64,000 nt of DNA from Actinostola sp. cb2023 (taxonomy: Eukaryota > Cnidaria > Anthozoa > Actiniaria > Actinostolidae): assembly GCA_033675265.1 (NCBI GenBank), contig JAUJYZ010001087.1:756001-820000 (forward strand). The letters are read 5' to 3'. The notes beneath the pieces were generated by a model, which was not told the DNA's origin, did not search any database, and worked only from the letters and a program-made list of their open reading frames with translations. Below, piece after piece: positions 12,401 to 20,443 of this stretch. The stretch's first letter is position 1; each line of letters opens with the position of its first letter. Made by a program: the position numbers and the translations under genes.

Positions 12401-13433
12401 TGTAGATAATGTTGCTATGGTGATGAAAATATAATATTAATATTATAAAATAATCTAATCCTAAAATAATTAAAGAAATTTAAAATAGGAAGAACAAAGA
12501 GACATTTTAGAAAAGCACAATTAAGCTCAGACAATTAATGGAACGGTATCAAATTCAACTGCATCTGCAAGACTCATGAATGTAAGCTTATTTAGAGGGA
12601 TAACTTAGCCTGAACTTGCAAAACAATGTTGAAATGGAACACCTGCGAAATATATACAAAATGTATGCATAGATAGTGTGGTTTATAAACGTTCCGAAAT
12701 ATACCATGAAGATTTCCATATAATTTATTGATTCCATGGATGTAAATATCAAATTTAGTTTTCAAAACAAAAGCAAATATAATAATTGTCCATTTCTTCG
12801 TATAAATTAAAGAGCAAGAAAAATTCGATCTGAAAGACGAGCAGAAACACTAGTTGTTAGAGACTACCTACATGGAATTCTTTATGTGTTCTATAGAAAC
12901 CGCTTTAATTTAGTCACGATACAACTTGAAATTACCAAGAGATAAACAATGGGGCAATGACAGGTTTTGCTTTCTTGTCTCTTGACAAATATTAAAGCTT
13001 TAGCTTAACATCACTAAGCGTATATGTTTTAATGATGAAAGTAAGTTTCCCACTGTATACGGTATTATTTAATCCATGTTTTTACCTCAAAGTTATTGTT
13101 GTCCGTGTCAGAAGCGATAGCTGAACGAAGATACTCGATGAGTTTCGACACAGCTACGAACCCTGTTCCTTCAGCATCACAAGCATAGAAAAGGCTATCT
13201 AATATTGCTTCTTCGGTAACTCTAGACACCTCTTTTTCCTGTGGCTATAACAGAAAGCAATATCAACCGGTCTTACACAGATCATTAACCACGAAGACAA
13301 GAAAGTAAGTAAACAAAGCGTGTTAAATGCGAACGATCAACGTGGTGTATAATTTCAAATATACATTAAACTTCGACCTTCCCCCCTCACATAAAAGGTA
13401 TTAAATAACATGTGCACTTACCTCTGTGTCCAT
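336..13433 (-). CDS. KASH5: KASH5-like protein gene, exons 1-9 (5' part; continues beyond left edge)
   Basis: Minus-strand gene rebuilt from nine exons: 13433-13422, 13244-13086, 10897-10776, 10252-10201, 8899-8854, 8526-8454, 4756-4666, 2002-1932 and 400-336. Every junction has an AG acceptor and GT donor, and phases agree (0,0,2,0,1,2,0,2,1). The protein starts MDTE, then carries a degenerate EF-hand pair (ACDAEGTGFVAVSKLIEYL; then LILDPDGHDVHIDISTY ending NEWIEDIRKR), a Ser-rich linker of about 60 residues, and a coiled coil (ETLQLNNKRLLEQ, MEQTEESNTQLHGEVKSLKK, KYKELEVENLELRQ). The order and local sequence match the N-terminus of KASH5/CCDC155, whose family protein sits in the outer nuclear membrane, binds SUN1 and activates dynein to move meiotic telomeres. 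The rest of the coiled coil and the KASH tail lie outside the window. LRMP/IRAG-type relatives are the main alternative. Homology is recalled, not searched. Confidence 0.8.
515..1923. mobile_element. 1.4-kb inverted-repeat element with nested repeats
   Basis: The ends are inverted copies: CTATGGTGGC then GAACTGCC at 515, and its complement ending GCCACCATAG at 1923. The similarity continues through an A/T-rich stretch on both sides (about 515-680 and 1790-1923). A second inverted pair lies inside (about 1409-1550 against 1655-1790). There are also several tandem copies of a 60-70 bp unit containing GCATGGCCGAGCGCTGCCAC (735-905 and 1143-1175) and a small MITE at 918-1123. No transposase is visible. 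Target duplication was not resolved. Confidence 0.6.
918..1123. mobile_element. MITE, about 206 bp
   Basis: Terminal inverted repeats start AGGGTGCGTTCGATTGACCT at 918 and end with the near-perfect complement at 1123. The repeated word TATTCC fills the subterminal regions. It sits inside the tandem GCATGGCCGAG array. No coding capacity and no clear target duplication. Confidence 0.75.
1932..2002 (-). CDS. KASH5: KASH5-like exon 8 (coiled coil)
   Basis: Acceptor ATAACAG precedes 2002; donor GTACAA follows 1932. Phase 0 in, phase 2 out. It encodes MEQTEESNTQLHGEVKSLKK plus QLQ, the most KASH5-like stretch of the coiled coil. The inverted-repeat element at 515-1923 ends 8 bp inside the downstream intron. 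Confidence 0.8.
2003..2930. other. Intron sequence without recognisable features
   Basis: AT-rich intronic DNA of the KASH5-like gene. No exon-like open stretch with splice sites, no RNA gene and no clear repeat, apart from a small inverted pair around the GACGGACACC words at 2470-2510. Confidence 0.5.
2971..3612. repeat. 22-bp minisatellite (GGTACCACTACCTACATGTATG)n
   Basis: About 27 tandem copies of a 22-bp unit containing the palindromes GGTACC and ACATGT, with a few shortened or substituted copies near 3110, 3320 and 3465. Intronic in the KASH5-like gene. The open frames crossing it result from the repeat period and are not genes. Confidence 0.95.
3682..3867. mobile_element. Small inverted-repeat element (MITE-like)
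   Basis: TTTTCAATAAGAGTACAGAC at about 3683 is mirrored by its complement ending TGACAAT at 3867. No coding capacity. A partial copy of the word (CAATAAGAGTGCAGACA) recurs near 4617. Confidence 0.55.
3985..4470. repeat. Degenerate tandem family of TGTCCGYTTACGRGAG words
   Basis: At least nine copies of a 16-18 bp word such as GTCCGCTTACGAGAG lie scattered in both orientations through about 480 bp, between unrelated spacers. It looks like an old tandem repeat or the subterminal region of a decayed DNA transposon. A related word occurs at 2470-2515. Confidence 0.6.
4519..4615. mobile_element. Short MITE with CAATGG ends and TGACGTCA cores
   Basis: About 97 bp. CAATGGGTTTGACGTCAC at the left is mirrored by GTGACGTCACATCCATTG at the right, and the inner AAATGTTTAAAAC/GTTTTGAACATTTT pair continues the hairpin. 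It ends 51 bp from exon 7 of the KASH5-like gene. Confidence 0.65.
4666..4756 (-). CDS. KASH5: KASH5-like exon 7 (coiled-coil start)
   Basis: Acceptor ATTTCAG precedes 4756; donor GTACAT follows 4666. Phase 2 in (GAC AG plus T gives Asp-Ser), phase 0 out. It encodes DQAAEMTSIIETLQLNNKR followed by LLEQHSVIQAQ, an amphipathic heptad pattern at the same place as the first coiled coil of KASH5. Confidence 0.8.
4757..5845. other. Intron; one small inverted repeat, otherwise nothing recognised
   Basis: A hairpin pair GGCTCAAAACG (5102) / CGTTTTGAGCC (5175) with inner CTACGACG/CGTCGTAG marks a roughly 85-bp MITE-like unit. The remainder has no exon with splice sites or homology that I can recognise. 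Confidence 0.5.
5846..8300. repeat. 20-21 bp minisatellite rich in TCATGTGAC, interrupted by a transposon
   Basis: Tandem copies of ATGTATCATGTGACCCGTTA (5846-6170) and a 21-bp CTGTGAC variant (6325-6800 and 7991-8300). Almost every unit carries TCATGTGA, which matches the M-box E-box core bound by MITF/TFE bHLH-ZIP factors. The array is split by unique sequence at 6175-6320 and by a TA-flanked element at 6807-7990. Intronic in the KASH5-like gene. Function, if any, is unknown. Confidence 0.9.
6807..7990. mobile_element. Non-autonomous Tc1/mariner-like element inserted in a minisatellite
   Basis: Perfect terminal inverted repeats begin CAGTACCGACCAGAACTAAC at 6807 and end with the complement at 7990. 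TA dinucleotides at 6805-6806 and 7991-7992 flank it, and minisatellite resumes on both sides. CAGT ends with a TA duplication are typical of Tc1/mariner. Just inside each end lie arrays of GTTCATTTGC/GCAAATGAAC words forming subterminal arms (6836-6960 and 7795-7970). The 850-bp centre shows no transposase. Confidence 0.8.
8454..8526 (-). CDS. KASH5: KASH5-like exon 6 (linker)
   Basis: Acceptor TTCTCCAG precedes 8526; donor GTGAAT follows 8454. Phase 1 in, phase 2 out. Only this phase is open. It encodes TSTPNISSNSVEGIGGDSPQ, a low-complexity Ser/Gly linker between the EF-hand pair and the coiled coil. Confidence 0.7.
8592..8833. mobile_element. MITE with ATAGAGTGCA ends
   Basis: Starts ATAGAGTGCA and ends TGCACTCTAT. 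The right half carries TAGTACTAAATAGTAC-type words. A second member lies at 13965-14125 and a half copy at 15088-15145. No coding capacity. Confidence 0.65.
8854..8899 (-). CDS. KASH5: KASH5-like exon 5 (46-bp small exon)
   Basis: Acceptor ATATTTAG precedes 8899; donor GTAAGC follows 8854. It enters in phase 0, encodes SPMFHPLSGERHYHH and leaves in phase 1, matching exon 6 (G plus CA gives Ala). Its support is purely splice-site and phase continuity. Confidence 0.6.
8900..9720. other. Intron with AT microsatellites and a palindromic segment
   Basis: Short (AAT)n near 9010-9035 and (ACAT)n at 9541-9566. An imperfect palindrome at about 9345-9455 pairs AGATATGAATTTTTGAAAT with ATTTCAAAACTTCATATCTT, with TTCCGCCATTTTG opposite CAAAATTTGGCGGA. 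This is MITE-like. No gene recognised. Confidence 0.5.
9725..9990. repeat. About 88-bp tandem repeat, three copies
   Basis: Three consecutive copies of a unit containing ACTGTAAAAAGGACAGTCAA and GTATAGAACTGCTGTCAATC. The last two are almost identical and the first is more diverged. The period is not a multiple of three, so the continuous frame is not evidence for a protein. Confidence 0.85.
10201..10252 (-). CDS. KASH5: KASH5-like exon 4 (52-bp exon)
   Basis: Acceptor TTGTTTCAG precedes 10252; donor GTACGT follows 10201. AG carried from exon 3 plus T gives Ser, then LASVDDDFLSSVSINCV in phase 0. It follows the second EF-hand helix. Confidence 0.7.
10284..10455. mobile_element. hAT-like MITE with CAGGG ends
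   Basis: CAGGGTTAAAAATA at the left is opposed by TATTTTAAGCCCTG at the right, and inner TGGCCAGT/ACTGGCCA words add further pairing. CAGGG termini are common in hAT elements, but an 8-bp target duplication is not visible. Confidence 0.5.
10776..10897 (-). CDS. KASH5: KASH5-like exon 3 (second EF-hand)
   Basis: Acceptor TATTTCAG precedes 10897; donor GTATGT follows 10776. Phase 0 in, phase 2 out. It encodes FVDNLDDLSLILDPDG, then HDVHIDISTYQAGINEWIED, then IRKR. The loop DPDGHDVHID lacks a full canonical calcium-ligand set, as in the degenerate EF-hands of KASH5. The Trp-containing helix (NEWIEDI) sits where the family has a conserved WI. Confidence 0.85.
11311..11335 (-). ncRNA. Hammerhead-like motif at a Penelope-type 3' end
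   Basis: Minus strand reads CTGATGA, then T, then stem GATC-GAAT-GATC, then GAAA. This is the conserved core of a hammerhead ribozyme with one extra T before stem II. Stems I and III are not convincing by eye. The same arrangement occurs at the other Penelope ends in this window. Confidence 0.35.
12270..12361. repeat. Short palindrome (MITE-like)
   Basis: CCACACGTATGCGGATATTT at the left is opposed by AAATATCCAGATATGTGTGG at the right, with GAATCCGCAACTTTTT/AAAAAGTTGCGGATTC inside. About 92 bp, able to fold on itself, non-coding. Confidence 0.6.
13086..13244 (-). CDS. KASH5: KASH5-like exon 2 (first EF-hand)
   Basis: Acceptor TGTTATAG precedes 13244; donor GTAAAA follows 13086. It is 53 codons in phase 0, including VTEEAILDSLFYACDAEGTG and FVAVSKLIEYLRSAI. 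This aligns with the family pattern of a helix, ACD loop and VAV-x3-YL helix at the start of KASH5. Confidence 0.85.
13422..13433 (-). CDS. KASH5: KASH5-like exon 1 (start codon, MDTE)
   Basis: ATG GAC ACA GAG followed directly by the strong donor GTAAGT. This is the only start that joins in phase 0 to exon 2 and gives a family-like short N-terminus. The 5' UTR upstream is not delimited. Confidence 0.65.
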
Positions 13434-13964
13434 ACTTCCTTTTCAATGAGGATAAACTAGGATTATTTCCAAAGGGCAGTTAAAAAGGTCGTGAAGTGTT
13501 CACAACTCGTGTTTTACCAATTCCTCTTCGCTCGCTTTCCCTCCATTTGTCAGCAACAAAACGCGAGAGAAATTCACCTCTTGCAAGTATAAATAATTCA
13601 GAAAGTCAGGAGAGTAACTTAAGTGACGAAACCGCTAAAATAACGAGGAATACGAGGCATTTTTGGTGCAAAAAGTCAGCGAATAAATTAAGTTATTTTA
13701 AGCGCCTCATATTTGAAGGAGAACGAGGTTTGTATACACATCCTTATTTGGAAGTCTATTGTCTACATCACTAAATATGGATTTGCAGCGCGTCACAATA
13801 TCTCTTGGCAACCCAAAAATGGCGGGAAAATATTCGAACAAATAACGATCGTTTCACCGGCCTGTGCGCACTAATGTAGAGCCTAGCTCTGTTGTGTGAC
13901 CCTCACCATACATCTTATAATTATCTTAGTATCTTTTTTTTTTCTTTTTTTCCCTGTTATTCGG
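13434..13964. promoter_or_regulatory. Probable 5' flank/promoter of the KASH5-like gene
   Basis: Sequence immediately upstream of the start codon on the minus strand. No TATA box in the expected orientation could be picked out. The plus-strand open stretch (13,496-13,774) has no ATG-initiated family resemblance and is treated as non-coding. The promoter call rests on position alone. Confidence 0.3.
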
Positions 13965-14125
13965 TAGAGTGCAATTTAGAAAAGCGTGAAATAGTACAGG
14001 AGCCTGATAGTACTAACTTTAAATAGTCCTAAATAGTGCTATTTCTATTGTTTTCCATTGTTTCATTAGTGCTATTTAGTACTAATTAGTTATTTAGTTT
14101 TCAAGCTTTTCTAAATTGCACTCTA
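13965..14125. mobile_element. MITE with TAGAGTGCAATTTAG ends (second family member)
   Basis: TAGAGTGCAATTTAGAAAAG at the left is opposed by CTTTTCTAAATTGCACTCTA at the right. The interior carries TAGTACTAA and AATAGTGCTATTT words. Same family as 8592-8833; a half copy lies at 15088. Confidence 0.75.
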
Positions 14126-16090
14126 TGGTGGAAGTTTTGTAAATAAAAATAAATAGATAGTTTTATTACTCGGGCACTTCCGGAGGAAGCCCGAGTTATA
14201 AAATGCGTTTTCTTGAATTGAACTTCCGGAGGAAGCCCGAGTTATAAAATGGGCTTTTTTTTCGTTGGCCACAAACGGGTCGAATAGCTTCCGGACGCGT
14301 ATCGAATTAAATCCGAAGCATTGTTCGCTCTACGAACGCAGGCTATCGACGCCACAAGGGAAGCGACGGATTTCATTTTCCAGTAGATTTTGTTTTGGTA
14401 GACCCCCGTGTTGGCTCGATTTCCAGCCGTTTAAAGCGGTACTGGGACCAAAATCGAACAGTTTCTTGACCGATTTTAATCTATAGAAGTACAAGACCGG
14501 GTTCTCTGTGGTATCGTTTACCACAGGGAACCCAACATTTTCAATGGCCAAAAATATTTAAAAATTCGAAAATTTTAAATGCTACAATTTGGGAGGAAGA
14601 ACTTCAAAATACGGAAGTCTTGAAAATCAGCTAACGCTTTCGTTTGCCAAGTTTCGGTGGAGTTTTAACCATTTTTTCTTGCCTCTGAATCTTGGAGCGC
14701 ACCACAGGGAGCCCAAATTCACATATTCACTCTTCGGAACGCATTCTTCGCCAATTCAAAAACACTTCAGTTTTCAAAACCAAAACAACACACATGCATT
14801 AGAAACGTTGAATAAAGCTTTAAATCGCTGGCGAAAAAGATTTTAGTAATCGTGCCTGTTTTCGGAGAAACCAGGGATTTGGAATGAAATCCCGTAAAAT
14901 CCGGTTTTTCATGATGTCCCAAAATTTGCGAAATTTTCAAATTGCTTCATTTCCAACAAACAGAACAGAACATTACATCTACATTTACATGATTAACTTG
15001 CAAAATCTTGATGGACATACGGCTATAGCTTCAGTGCAAAGTTCAAATGGAAATACAACTTTAACGGTATACCGTAAACACACAGGATAGAGTGCAATTT
15101 AGAAAAGCTTGAAAACTAAATAACTAATTAGTACTAAATAGCACTATAAATTCAAGGTCGAAGAGACAAGCATTTACTTATTAGCTGTATATCAGTTTGT
15201 AATACCATGATTACCGAGGAAATAGAGTTTTCCGATTTAGCGGAAACGGAACGACTTTTTCCGTCTATTCAGTTAGCATGACAATGAAATATTATCATCT
15301 ATTTTATCGTTACACAATGAGGGATAAAGAGGTGCAATATTTTAGCCCCGTTCGCATGGCATGGGCTAATGAACAATTACCCACAAAAGCATCCTCGGAA
15401 ACCCAGAGGTTGTGGGGAGGGGGGAGGGGGGAGAGCGGGGTGGGGGTGGGGGGTGAAGGAGAAGGACTGAGGGGAGGGGAAAGGGGGAAAGGGGAAAATG
15501 CCACAAAGGATAAAGAAACTTCCAATTAACAACAGACAATCACTACTATTTCAGTTTTTGTTTTTATCAGGTTTATTCTCTAATACCCTCTAATGTAGCT
15601 TCAATCATTTTGCGACACAAAGGACTGGTTATGTAAAATGTTCATCGGTTTAAAAAAAAAAAATTCTTTCTTACTGGTAGGCAAACATTAAAACCGCCGT
15701 AACTCTCTCAATTTCAAGCGGAATGGCCTAGAAATTCCTACAGAGGTAAAGGACAACACAAGGAACAAGTACGAGGCGAAGAAAGGCAAACGATTTTTAT
15801 TCATTTATTCAAGTACACCAGAACAAGAAAGCCCATACATTTACTGTATTTACGCCACTGATACTGAGCTTGGGCTACCTGTGCTGAAAATCGTAACCGC
15901 TTCAGTTTGCATGCCATATGTCGAGGCATATATGTGGACCTGTATTAAAGCGCTATACTATACATCGTGTTTCAGTGAAAAGGGTTTTCAAAAGTAAACC
16001 AACACACAAGTAAGCATTTTATCAGACGAAATTTAGACATACAAGTCTATCTGTTCTGTAATTTGTATCGTATTAAAGCATCATGCAAAG
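14126..16090. other. Intergenic; short repeats, no gene recognised
   Basis: Holds two direct copies of CTTCCGGAGGAAGCCCGAGT (14178 and 14222), a half copy of the TAGAGTGCAATTTAG MITE (15088-15145), and a G/A-rich strand at 15410-15495 with repeated GGGG runs that could form G-quadruplexes. Several open stretches occur, but none has splice sites or family resemblance. Confidence 0.5.
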
Positions 16091-16093
16091 CGA

Positions 16094-17405
16094 TTAGCGC
16101 GCAATTCGTCGGATAAAGTGCTTTCTTCTATTTGAAAGAAACCCGCAAGTAGATATCACAAAAGGAAGAAACGGTCTGTTGTGTCGAAACACAGACGATA
16201 TAGAACTGTAAATGTTTATAAAGCCCAGAGAGTGTTCTATCTTCACTCTCAAGGATCGCAGTGATCTGTTCGCCTGACGTTGTCTTCTGTTGCGGGCAAC
16301 TCGCTGAGGTACAATCAGTGGAATCCTTGCCGGGTAACCTCCATCGGCAAGCAGCCTAGTGCGTCGTGGCAAGTCTCTATTTCTGTGCCGACCAATTCTA
16401 GGAATCATTTGGTAAGTCCTAGCGTCATTAAGATGTCCAGGAAACCTGACAAAAGTAATGCATGATGCTCTTAAAATGAACCACTTTTTGCTGTATAACA
16501 CGGAGGGATTATTTTAACTGCGTATGTTCAATGGGGAGAGGGGAGGGGGAGCTTTTATAACTGTTTTAATTTTTTGGTGAATTCGGTCGAAAGGTTGAAG
16601 TTCTGAGAATCCCTAGATTGTTGTGTTCACGTAGCCATCCAGTTATAATAATAAAATGAAGAATGAGTTAATTTGGGCAGAAAACCTCTAGAGACAACAT
16701 TTGACTTTAATACCCTGTTACTAGAAGAACAATCATACCATCAGCCTGATCCACTACCACTTGAGAGGACATGACATGGCATCGTTTATTACCACGATAA
16801 AATTGGGCTTGTCTGGGTCCAGAAGGACGCCGTACTCTATGGATAGTACCATCAATCATGCCAACTGCATTTGGAAAGTGCGGTAAGGTGTCTAGAAAAC
16901 TTCGCCACTTGTTAAGGTTATGCCAGGTAATGTAGTAGCTGTAGCGAATAAATAAAATTGGAACAATATGGTAGATTTCTTCTGCCACTGTACTCTTGCT
17001 TATACCAAAAATATAGGCAAGGACATGGATCTTCAGATACTGCCTCAGCCAAATGATTACCAACAGCACTCTATTTTTTACGTCCAGGATACATCTGCGC
17101 TTTCGATTGCTTATTGGAACGCGTGGTAGGTGTCTTGGTTCGGTGACATCGAGATATATCTCTTGTACCAGGATGTCCAATGTCTGCGGTGTCTCGCCAG
17201 TAGAATACCAGAATACGTGAGGGTGACGCTCAATTAGTGCCCAAACATCTCTCCCTGTATTTCTAAGTCCATGAAAATGCGGAAATAGTCGCTCTATCAA
17301 ACTCCGGTGTTGTCCATCAAAAGACGACAGAATAATGAGAATGACGAGCAATGAATTCATCACTGAAGTAAGGAACAAAGACGGTGGTATCGTTGATGTC
17401 ATCAT
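16094..17405 (-). CDS. PIF/Harbinger transposase (HARBI1-like), two exons
   Basis: Two minus-strand exons, 17405-16714 and 16445-16094, join through donor GTATTA and acceptor TTTGTCAG with matching phase. The first catalytic Asp lies in VGMIDGTIHRV, the second in FPGHLNDARTYQ, and the terminal acidic residue in RVKIEHSLGFIN, matching the DDE core of HARBI1-type transposases. An N-terminal helix-turn-helix is suggested by AYIFGISKSTVAEEIYHIV. Family members cut and paste DNA with 3-bp target duplications, helped by a Myb-like partner, and such a partner lies divergently at 17,870. The annotated start gives an unusual hydrophobic N-terminus; another frame starting at 17,502 (MIAMDCPPPPPNF) may hold the true start, so a frameshift or missed intron is possible. 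Element ends were not found. Confidence 0.8.
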
Positions 17406-17869
17406 TTACAATGCTTTTCAGCAACAGGAACGAAGATATTAATACAGAGTAACTACTGACTAGAAAATTGGGAGGAGGTGGCGGACAATCCATGGCTATC
17501 ATGCAACAGTATGGTCATTATGAAAATCGGAAGTACGTCTTGCATGGTAACTATATTTATGACCCGAGAATATTTCACAGTTTTTGTGGTGGCAGAGGTA
17601 TTCGGCAAGTTTAACTTTCGCGCAAACATTTCACATGCAGTTGTTCACACGATGTTGTGATGTCCCATGGGCTTAACAAGTTTAACTTTCAAACAATCAA
17701 AAAACACATAGTTCTTGGTGGTACGACGACGTTTAGGTGTCTCATGAGTTTCACAAGCTCAACGGCGTTTCACAGTTTTTCTGTTGGTGCGCAATTTGCT
17801 GATCCCGGACTTCACAAAATTATTTCAAAATAGCATCTTTCAGTGATAGCTCCATTTCGGTATGAATAG

Positions 17870-18470
17870 ATGCACACTACTGAGCAGTGCCGTGTGTGGA
17901 AGCCTTGTATTCGCCGTCAGTATAGGATGACTGAAGAAAATATTTTCCTTAGAGCTGCGATGAGTGGAAACATTACTTTGCCTTCGACTTCCAATTCTAC
18001 GCCGGCAAACCAAAAGAAAACAGCTATACGATCCGCAAGAAAGGCCCCCAACCATAAATACAGCGAGATAGAGGACTTGATAATCATGCAAGCAGTGGAA
18101 AAGTGCGGTCGAGAATGGAGAGGTGTATTGACATTCCTGAAGAAACACTCTGACGTTCTTGGACAAGAGGGTGAGATATATAACCTTGCTGACCCAAATG
18201 ACAAAAAAATGCAAGAACGCATCCGCAAACGAACTGCGAAACTCATGAATGGGCGTCAGTCATTTCAGAGGTAAGGCGCCGTATATATTTCCAAGAAACT
18301 ATTTAAAGATTTGAGCTGATAATAACACTGACAACTTTGCTTGTTTCAGCAAAGTCCTCCCAAGTTCTTCCAACGTGAACGACGAATTCATAAGCGATGT
18401 AGGCTCAAGTCAGGAAGTAAGCGATGAAGAAAAACCAAACTCCGACATCCAAGATGAAATGGCTCAGTAA
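17870..18470 (+). CDS. Myb/SANT-like Harbinger partner protein (possibly broken)
   Basis: Exon 17870-18270 ends at donor GTAAGG. Exon 18350-18470 follows acceptor TTGTTTCAG, and AG plus C gives Ser in phase. A trihelix/Myb-like region (HKYSEIEDLIIMQAVEKCGR, then EWRGVLTFLKK) is followed by a basic helix and a Ser/acidic tail. It is transcribed away from the transposase, the usual layout in PIF/Harbinger, where the Myb-like protein carries the transposase to the nucleus and ends of the element. An in-frame TAA at 18468-18470 is followed by more open, lysine-rich coding-like sequence to about 18,610. A further lysine-rich exon-like stretch at 18,900-19,070 ends in TAG, but its phase does not fit, so the gene is probably decaying. 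Confidence 0.65.
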
Positions 18471-19073
18471 AATTGCTGCCAAAGTTCAGAGGAAGGAGGA
18501 CAAGTATGTCGTCCAAGCTGGTCGGACAAGAAAGCGTTTGGTGGTGAGCCTAATGAAGTCCTCCACAACATTAAACGAAGAAAGAGGAACACGAAGAAGA
18601 CAGGTGAGAATTGTAGAAGGGATAGAAATTTGTTACTACATCACGTCTAATGAGCAGGGTTTTCGTGCGTGTGTGCCGCGCGCGCTATACTATCTTTCGA
18701 GGAGCTAGCAGTTCCGAGGACAAACTGAACTATTTGGCGAGTTCTTTCATACAACGAGTACTACCTGACTAAATAGATATGACACTCAGCGACCTGGACT
18801 TGTAGGTCGAAACGACTACCGTCGACTATACATTGTTGCATGCATTGGGCGTATATTACTAACTTCAATGACTCTATTTTGTTTATTTTAGTAAGACCGG
18901 GAAGAAGCCCAAAGCAAAGAAATCCAAACGGACAACAAAAGACAAGATTGGAGATCTTCTAGACATGATACCTGGATTTCTATCGTCAGCCAACACGGCT
19001 GCCGAAACCCACACGAAGGCCCTCAAGAAATGGCAAACGAAGCAAGGATTGGATTCCTCAAACAGCGACTAGT
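18471..19073 (+). pseudogene. Decayed C-terminal part of the Myb-like partner
   Basis: Reading continues past TAA 18468 in the same frame (WSDKKAFGGEPNEVLHNIKR, then RKRNTKK) to a GTGAGA donor near 18,605. A later open stretch after TTTTAG (about 18,892) encodes KTGKKPKAKKSKRTTKDKIG and ends SSNSD before TAG at 19,071-19,073. The two pieces do not join in phase as sequenced. Confidence 0.45.
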
Positions 19074-19603
19074 AGAAATGATATACCAATGTATACGTCG
19101 TAATAAACTATATCGGCTATTAAAACGTGTTGTTTGTTTGCCGTGATAGGTCTAACTGGGGGGAATTAGTTTGGCCTCCACTATAAAACAATGCTGGACC
19201 GTGCTCCGGTCTAGAAATCCTGAACCCTGTTGTGACAATTGCAATCATGTCCACGACCAAATGTCGAAAATACCACACACGACATTATATTTTCAAACTT
19301 AAAAAAATAAAAAAATGGCGCGCTTTTTTGTTGTGCATGGTACACGCCATTTTCGCGCACATATGGTAGGTACCCAGACACGGTGCGCAGACACGGTGCG
19401 CAGACACGGGCGCCAAAAACAAAACTCGTACATACTGGCATAGGTGCCCAACGAGTTCTGTGCCTGGGTTTGAAAGGAGCCCTTAATCTCCGTAGTTCCG
19501 GCGAAATTTAAAAATTATAGGCTTTGTATTTTGTGCATAGAATAAAAGGCCTCAGTGATTCGTGATATGTAAAAAAAAAAATATTTCACCTAATGTGAAA
19601 TCA

Positions 19604-20025
19604 ATTAGCCATTACCAAAACGAGCAGGGGACTGGGACCAAGTCCGTAAAACTAGTTCAATAAGAAACTAGCAAAAGTGGACATCATTTTCTGAGAGAAC
19701 AGATCAAACTTAGCTAGTCTGGAAAGTTTGGTGAACTTCGGCTTAATATTGACGATGCTAGAGGGCATCAAAGATGTCTATTGTCACATACAAACTCTGT
19801 AATTTTTTGATGTTGTCCAGCCAAACCATACATTCACTGTAAAATTTTGGCTGGACAACACAATTTCAAAAGTTTATAATTCCGACAGAATTCGCTCAAA
19901 TCACATCCCACTTTGCACAGATACTAATTTCAACATGCTCTTTCATGTCATAAACTTAATTTCGTAATTGCATTAATTCTAATAAACTCGTTCCCAGTCC
20001 CCTGCTCGTTTAGGTAATGGCTAAT
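19604..20025. mobile_element. MITE, 422 bp
   Basis: ATTAGCCATTACCAAAACGA followed by GCAGGGGACTGGGA at the left; the near-perfect complement ends GGTAATGGCTAAT at 20025. TIR about 35 bp. The interior is AT-rich and non-coding. Target duplication ambiguous. Confidence 0.75.
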
Positions 20026-20074
20026 AATAACGTCATATAATTCAAAATCCATGCATTTTCGATGCTATTATTTT

Positions 20075-20402
20075 ACTGATACATCTCGAAAAATTATTTA
20101 GCAAAATATTGTCAATTAATAAAGCTTGAAATGATAGATAACAATTGTACTTACCGTCTTGTCTTGATTTCTTGCGATTGTGAGCGTTTTTTAGCGATTT
20201 TAGGTACCTCTCCCTTTCCCCTACTAAAGAGACTAGAAGTAATTTACTTCTCTTTAGTAGGGGAAGGGGAGAGGTACCTAAAATCGCTAAGAAACGCTTA
20301 AAATCGCAAGAAATCAAGACAAGACGGTAAGTACAATTGTTATCTATCATTTCAAGCTTTATTGACAATATTTTGCTAAATAATTTTTCGAGATGTATCA
20401 GT
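20075..20402. repeat. Near-perfect 328-bp palindrome
   Basis: Two arms of about 150 bp meet at an AGAAGTAATTTACTTCT centre near 20,240. The outer ends are CTGATACATCTCGAA and its complement TTCGAGATGTATCAG. Arms contain matching TACTTACCGTCTTGTCTTG/CAAGACAAGACGGTAAGTA and differ at only a few positions. It starts 50 bp after the MITE at 19604-20025. Non-coding. Confidence 0.85.
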
Positions 20403-20443
20403 CTTACATTCTCTTCACAAGTATACAGCCTGGGTTACCTGTG

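Larger units (their letters stand above)
10898..13085. other. Large intron 2 with transposon remnants
   Basis: Contains a minus-strand Penelope-type 3' end with a ribozyme-like motif (11311-11335), a MITE with inverted CTTATTTGATGGTTTGACA (11674-11795), and a short palindrome around GGATTCAAAAATATCC (12270-12361). The rest is AT-rich with no recognisable exon. Confidence 0.6.

Noticed and set aside
13496..13774. 92-residue ORF divergent from the KASH5-like start
   Set aside because: It starts at GTG rather than ATG and has no homology; better treated as promoter-region sequence.
14265..14551. Overlapping ORFs on both strands
   Set aside because: No splice sites or recognisable family; GC is locally higher, which lengthens random frames.
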